Notes under the pieces: model-generated
The model's database searches: none
What the model was told of the DNA's origin: nothing
Seen by the model: the letters and a program-made list of their open reading frames with translations, nothing else
Translations under genes and position numbers: made by a program
DNA from: Streptomyces sp. NBC_01451
Lineage (GTDB): Bacteria > Actinomycetota > Actinomycetes > Streptomycetales > Streptomycetaceae
Direction of reading: 5' to 3'
NCBI RefSeq assembly: GCF_036227485.1
Contig: NZ_CP109479.1
Location: 3,906,001 to 3,970,000, forward strand
Length of the DNA: 64,000 bases
Shown: one piece after another, positions 59,993 through 64,000 of the stretch
How positions within the stretch are numbered: the stretch's first letter is position 1
Layout of the letters: the number at the start of each line of letters is the position of its first letter

Positions 59993-61861
59993 TCACGTGC
60001 CTGCCTCCCAGGTGCGGGGCAGCGCTTGGGCGTGCACGGTCCGCACGCGGTAGTGGAAGTCCTCTCCCCCGTCCATCCGCTGGTCCCGCACTCCCTCCCA
60101 GACCTCCTGGAGCAGGGCGCCCAGGGCGGGGTCGGCCGTCCGCGCGGACCGGTCGCGGGCCTCGCGCGAGGTGAGGCCGCCGAGGTCCATCGGGCGGTCG
60201 CCCACGATCAGATGGACCGTCTCGGGGCGCGGACCCTGCTCGGGTACGTCCGGAGGCCAGTACACCCGCACGGGAGCGGTCGTGCGGGCGCTCCAGGGTT
60301 CCGTCGGGTAGCCGCTGGGCTGGTCGTTGGTCACCAGCGCCGTGCGACCGCTCAGTCCGACGCCGACCACCCAGAAGTACAGCCGTGCGCCGGAGCGGTT
60401 GTGCACCGTGACCCGGTAGAGGTCACCGTCGTACAGGCGCTCGCCCGTGGGCTTGAGCAGGCGCCAGCCGCCGTTCCCCGTGGGCCGCCGGGCCTCGAAC
60501 ATGACGTCGAGTCCGGCGTCGAGGCGGCTCGCGTCCTGGGGGTCGCGCAGCCACCGCACGCGTTCGCCCCTGGCCAGCTCGTCCAGGAGGGCCGTCAGCC
60601 GGGAGGCGTCGGAATACGCCGGATCGGCCGGCCCGCGCGCGGGCTGCCCCTCGCGGTTCAGTACCACGGGCCTGCCGTCGCGGACCCGCACGACGGCGAA
60701 GGCCCCGTCCGCATCGGGTGTTTCCGCCAGGCGTGGCGAGCGGGCGAGTTCCTTGCGCAGTGCGTCGGCGAACGGCCCGGCGGCGTCGATCAGCACCTGC
60801 CGGCGGTCGTGCAGCCGTACGGCGACGGCGTACGAGCCGGGCGGCACCAGCGCGTTCGACAACTCGTCCACCGGTGACCGCGGAACCGCGGCGGGCGTCA
60901 CGCGCAGCACCGCGTCGCCCGCGTGCATCTCCTCCACGGTCGCCGGTACGGACGTCTCCCGTTCCTCGTCGCGCGGAGTGCCGTCGGGGAACACCATCCT
61001 GACCTCGTCCTCGGGCCCGAGCCCGAACAGGGCCCCGCCCGGGACGCGGAACCGGCCCTCCCGCCGCAGCAGGGGAAGCCGCTCCGGCTCGGCGGGCTCC
61101 TCCAGGGAGAACGGCAGCCGCCCCGAGGGCCCGCCCGCGTCGGGCCGCTGGAGCACCTGCTGCTGCTTGATCCGGTCACGGGCCCGGGCCACCAGCACCG
61201 ACCAGGTGACACGGCGGCCCGCGGTGGCGTCGAGCAGGTCGGCGAGGGCCGCCGTGAACACCCCCTGCCGGCCGGCCCCGGGGCGCAGTTCGGCCTCGTA
61301 CGCCGAGCCGTGCTGCTCGCACGCCGTCAGCCGTACGACGTCCGGTACGAGCGAGTCGTCGGTGCCGGCCAGGAGTGCCGCGCGGGCGAGCGCCGCGTCC
61401 GGGGGAACACGTGGCAGCCGTACGGACTTCAGCGCCCACAGGCCCGATTCGTACGCCGCCTCCCGTACGGCTCCGCCCGAGTGACAGGAGTCGAGGACGC
61501 AGGTGACGTTGGGGGTGACGGCGGTGAGCGCGCGCACGGCCGCGGTGAGTTCCTCGGCGAGGTAGCCGCGGAAGTCGGTGGTGGTGCTCTCGCCCATGTC
61601 GACGGGCACCAGATACTGGAGTCCGTCCGACAGCCCGCCGTGCCCCGAGTAGTACACGACCACTCCGTCACCCGGCCGGACGGCGTGCCGCAGCCGGGCC
61701 AGTGCCTCCCTGATCCCCTCGTAGCGGGCCCGCTCCTTCGTACAGACGTCCACGTCGGTGAAACCGCGGTCCGTCAGCACGCGGCGCATCAGTTCGACGT
61801 CGGCGTGCACGCCGGTCAGACCGTAGGTCTGGGCGCCGATCAGTACGGCTCTCAAGGTCAT
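59993..61861 (-). CDS. Caspase-like (C14) peptidase domain protein
   Basis: The 622-residue protein opens with a caspase/metacaspase-like domain: RAVLIGAQTYGLTGVHADVE, then catalytic His74 in VVYYSGHGGLSDG and Cys126 in CVLDSCHSGGAVRE. It is clan CD, expected to cleave after basic or acidic residues. From about residue 270 on there are beta-rich and mixed regions (RLPFSLEEPAEPERLPLLRR, DEVRMVFPDGTPRDE), with the typical DLYRVTVHNRSGARLYFWVV near the end that resembles DUF4384 domains found beside such proteases. ATG 61861 (MTLRAVLIGA) is one base after the upstream CHAT stop, so the two are co-translated. No signal peptide is seen. Confidence 0.9.
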   Translation of the reverse strand: MTLRAVLIGAQTYGLTGVHADVELMRRVLTDRGFTDVDVCTKERARYEGIREALARLRHAVRPGDGVVVYYSGHGGLSDGLQYLVPVDMGESTTTDFRGYLAEELTAAVRALTAVTPNVTCVLDSCHSGGAVREAAYESGLWALKSVRLPRVPPDAALARAALLAGTDDSLVPDVVRLTACEQHGSAYEAELRPGAGRQGVFTAALADLLDATAGRRVTWSVLVARARDRIKQQQVLQRPDAGGPSGRLPFSLEEPAEPERLPLLRREGRFRVPGGALFGLGPEDEVRMVFPDGTPRDEERETSVPATVEEMHAGDAVLRVTPAAVPRSPVDELSNALVPPGSYAVAVRLHDRRQVLIDAAGPFADALRKELARSPRLAETPDADGAFAVVRVRDGRPVVLNREGQPARGPADPAYSDASRLTALLDELARGERVRWLRDPQDASRLDAGLDVMFEARRPTGNGGWRLLKPTGERLYDGDLYRVTVHNRSGARLYFWVVGVGLSGRTALVTNDQPSGYPTEPWSARTTAPVRVYWPPDVPEQGPRPETVHLIVGDRPMDLGGLTSREARDRSARTADPALGALLQEVWEGVRDQRMDGGEDFHYRVRTVHAQALPRTWEAGT

Positions 61862-61862
61862 C

Positions 61863-64000
61863 TCACACCCCCACATGGATGAAGGGCGCCCAGTAGTACG
61901 GGTGCCTCTCGGTCGCGGCCCGGCGCCGCACCGGTTCGGTGTCCCGGGACGGAACGGAGCATTCGCCGGGGGCCCACGAGCGGGCCCGGTGGCGCGGACC
62001 CGGGTCCGTCCCGGTGCGGTGGGCGAGAAGGCGGAACTCCTCGTCCCGTTCCGCACCGGACAGGGCGCGCACCTCGCGTTGTGCCAGGGCCAGCGCGGCG
62101 CCGACACGAGGGGCCGGATCGTGGACGAGATGCCGGTACATCCTGGTGATCACCAGACAGCCGACGCTGTCGTGCACCGGCCAGAGCGAGACCACCGTGT
62201 GCCGGGCACCGGTGATCAGGGCGGCCCGGGTGAGCCCCAGGACGTCGCCGCCCGCCGTGGCCCTGCCGCGCCCGGTGTCGCAGGCGGACAGTACGAGCAG
62301 TCGCGGACCGTGCGCGGCGGACAGCAGGTCGGCGAGGCCGAGGGCGTCATCGCCGGCCAGCGGCAACCGGCTGCGGTTCGGGGCGAGTTCGTCGACCAGT
62401 CCGTGAGCGGCGAGGTGCAGCACGTCGTGGCCGGGGGCCGCCGCCAGCACCTCGGCGCGGGTCGCCCCGGCGCCGGTCAGCAGTCGGCTGCGGGGCAGGA
62501 GCCGGGCGATCTCGGCGGTCTCGACGGCGGTGCCCGGAAGCGTCGGCAGTCCGCGGCGCGGATCAGTGGCGGGGGCACCCACCAGGAGTGCCCGGAGTTC
62601 GTTCCACGGCCGGTCCGGTTCCGGCGAGCGGCGCCGCGTGACCCCGGCCGCGGCGGGCAGGTACGAGACCTCGTGGGTGGCGCCCAGGACGTCGGCGTGC
62701 CAGGGCAGCGCGTGGAACGGCAGCAGGGCGAGCGTCGCGGGAGGCACCACGATCACCCGCGGGCAGTCCCTCAGCGGCGCGGCGAAGGGCCTCAGCAGCC
62801 ACTCGGCGAGCCGGCGCCCGTCGGCCTCCGCAGGACCGCTGCCCGGTGCCGCCGCACACCAGTCACGGAAGCGGCGGGCGGTCGCCACCACGTCGTGGGC
62901 GAGCTTCCGGTGCTCGGGCGGACTCGTCACGTGCTCGAACAGCAGCCTCTCGCGGGTCATGGCCCAGCCGACCAGCGAGTCGCCGAAGAGGTGGTAGGCG
63001 AGCAGCACGGTGTCCGGGGGAAGCGCCTCGGCGACGGCTGCCGCGTCCGGCGGTTCACCGGCGCCGGCGGTGAGGGCGGCCGGAACCCGCCTCCGCACCA
63101 CCGCCTCGGCGGCGTCCAGCGCCCGGTCCACCGCCCCGATGCGCATACGCCGCTCGGTCACCTGTGGCCGTGCCCCCTCGGACAGCCGCCCTCCGGCCTC
63201 CGCCGCCCGGCCTTCGGACGGACCTGCCGTCTCATGGCGGACGGCGCCCACGTGCTCCTCGAACTCCGCGGCCCACCGGACCTCGGCCGCCAGCCAGTTC
63301 CTGACGGCCGTACGGTCCTCCCGGTCCGTTCCCGCGGCGTCGAGGGCGCGGACGGCGCCGAGGAACCCCGCCCGGCCGCGCTCGGCCTGCGTGAAGGCGG
63401 CGGCGGGCGCGTCCCCGCCACCGGGCAGCAGCAGGGCGAGGGTGGCCGCGTGGTGGAGCCCGGCCGGTACCGGGTCGTCGGCGAAGGAGGCGCGCAGTGT
63501 GTCCCTGGCCAGCCTGAGCCGGTGTTCCTCGTACGCGGCGAGCCCACGCAGCGCCTGGTCGGCGGCGTCCCCGTAGGCGCCCTCGGCCAGAGCCAGCTCG
63601 GCGTGGAGGGCGGCCGATTCCCACGAGTGGTCGTCGCCGGTACCGACGACGCCGATACGCGGCACATGCCCACGCGCACGCCCGGGCCTGCCCAGCCGTG
63701 CCCAGAGACCGGCCGCCTGGACCGCCGGAAGCCGTGCCTCGACCGCTCGGACCTCGGCTCGGGCCGCCTTCCACCGGCCCAGATCGGCGAGGGCGGCGCA
63801 GCGCACGACGCTGCGGAAGAGCTCCTGCGGGATCTGCCCGGCCAGGACGACCGCCTCGTCGGCGAAGCGGTCCGCCTCCTCCTCCAGCCCCGCCGAACGG
63901 GACCGACGAGACCGGAACAGCGCCTCCTGGGCCGGGCAGGCCGCCAGATCGGAACGGAGGCCGTCGAGGATCTCCGCCAACGGCCCGTCCGCCGGGGCAC
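61863..64000 (-). CDS. TPR-CHAT cysteine protease, 5' end beyond the window
   Basis: At least 712 residues are coded here and the frame is open through the right edge, so the start lies outside. The N-terminal part is helical and TPR-like (LEEEADRFADEAVVLAGQIP, ALAEGAYGDAADQALRGLAA). The C-terminal CHAT domain shows His in DVLHLAAHGLVDE (about 62410) and Cys in LLVLSACDTGRGRATAGGDV (about 62280), then LTRAALITGARHTVVSLWPV and a canonical last segment PYYWAPFIHVG. This is the standard CHAT ending, unlike the neighbouring CHAT gene at 54450. Both catalytic residues are present. It overlaps nothing and is followed by the caspase-like gene after one base. Confidence 0.9.
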   Translation of the reverse strand, partial: APADGPLAEILDGLRSDLAACPAQEALFRSRRSRSAGLEEEADRFADEAVVLAGQIPQELFRSVVRCAALADLGRWKAARAEVRAVEARLPAVQAAGLWARLGRPGRARGHVPRIGVVGTGDDHSWESAALHAELALAEGAYGDAADQALRGLAAYEEHRLRLARDTLRASFADDPVPAGLHHAATLALLLPGGGDAPAAAFTQAERGRAGFLGAVRALDAAGTDREDRTAVRNWLAAEVRWAAEFEEHVGAVRHETAGPSEGRAAEAGGRLSEGARPQVTERRMRIGAVDRALDAAEAVVRRRVPAALTAGAGEPPDAAAVAEALPPDTVLLAYHLFGDSLVGWAMTRERLLFEHVTSPPEHRKLAHDVVATARRFRDWCAAAPGSGPAEADGRRLAEWLLRPFAAPLRDCPRVIVVPPATLALLPFHALPWHADVLGATHEVSYLPAAAGVTRRRSPEPDRPWNELRALLVGAPATDPRRGLPTLPGTAVETAEIARLLPRSRLLTGAGATRAEVLAAAPGHDVLHLAAHGLVDELAPNRSRLPLAGDDALGLADLLSAAHGPRLLVLSACDTGRGRATAGGDVLGLTRAALITGARHTVVSLWPVHDSVGCLVITRMYRHLVHDPAPRVGAALALAQREVRALSGAERDEEFRLLAHRTGTDPGPRHRARSWAPGECSVPSRDTEPVRRRAATERHPYYWAPFIHVGV

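Noticed and set aside
61939..63576. Plus-strand open frames opposite the right-end CHAT gene
   Set aside because: They are antisense to a CHAT domain with canonical His, Cys and C-terminal motifs; translations are Ser/Arg/Pro-rich.

Overview
The window is a 64 kb piece of a Streptomyces chromosome. The evidence is very high GC with strong third-position GC bias, frequent GTG/TTG starts, a clear hrdD sigma-factor gene, and a run of genes (mscL, L,D-transpeptidase, fruA-fruK-DeoR, hrdD) in the order I remember from around hrdD in S. coelicolor. There is one tRNA gene, tRNA-Ala(CGC). I see no rRNA, CRISPR array, insertion sequence, integrase or origin.

Positions 1-39.6 kb look like ordinary core and near-core chromosome. 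From the left: a decayed histidine-kinase remnant, a small membrane protein and the tRNA; then a minus-strand block galU - glp/moeA - moaC - mogA - rimJ-like acetyltransferase - glpR/sepX, which joins molybdenum-cofactor genes to a gephyrin-like protein and its membrane receptor involved in cell division. Next come folate salvage (5-formyl-THF cyclo-ligase), a penicillin-acylase-family enzyme, a K+/H+ antiporter, an MFS protein, FmdB, a thioadenosine phosphorylase, a CpaB-like protein, mscL, LtrA, a P1 peptidase and an L,D-transpeptidase lipoprotein. Then follow the fructose PTS block, an MFS exporter with a divergent WYL regulator, a TetR regulator, hrdD with a textbook sigma-R promoter, a phosphinothricin-acetyltransferase-like gene, a DOPA-dioxygenase-like gene divergent from a MarR regulator, a TetR/MFS pair, a secreted M6-type protease, a double-length IclR regulator and glucarate dehydratase.

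Positions 39.65-64 kb are an accessory region of a different kind: two converging operons made almost entirely of signalling, chaperone and protease-type proteins. The plus-strand operon (39.7-54.4 kb, 11 genes, nearly all overlapping or abutting, with a good promoter at 39649) encodes a small unknown protein, a VWA protein, a PP2C phosphatase, a degenerate Ser/Thr kinase with a C-terminal Zn motif, an NrdG-like radical-SAM protein, a long coiled-coil protein, a ClpB-like AAA+ ATPase whose first ATPase domain is dead, an Hsp70-like ATPase, a zinc-ribbon TRAFAC-type GTPase, a large GAP1-like GTPase partner and a second, membrane-anchored zinc-ribbon GTPase. The minus-strand set (64-54.4 kb) encodes a TPR-CHAT protease (running off the right edge), a caspase-like protease, a Crp/Fnr regulator, a protein ending in a class III nucleotidyl-cyclase-like domain and a second helical-repeat CHAT protease.

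My reading is that the plus-strand operon is a phospho-, chaperone- and GTP-regulated sensing and assembly module and that the minus-strand set holds candidate proteolytic and nucleotide-signalling effectors. Together they would be a candidate stress-response, antiphage or programmed-cell-death system. The VWA-PP2C-kinase part matches the TerY-P triad idea, and the GTPase/GAP1-like part matches computationally predicted conflict systems. I know of no experimental description of this whole combination, and the link between the two operons is inferred only from adjacency.
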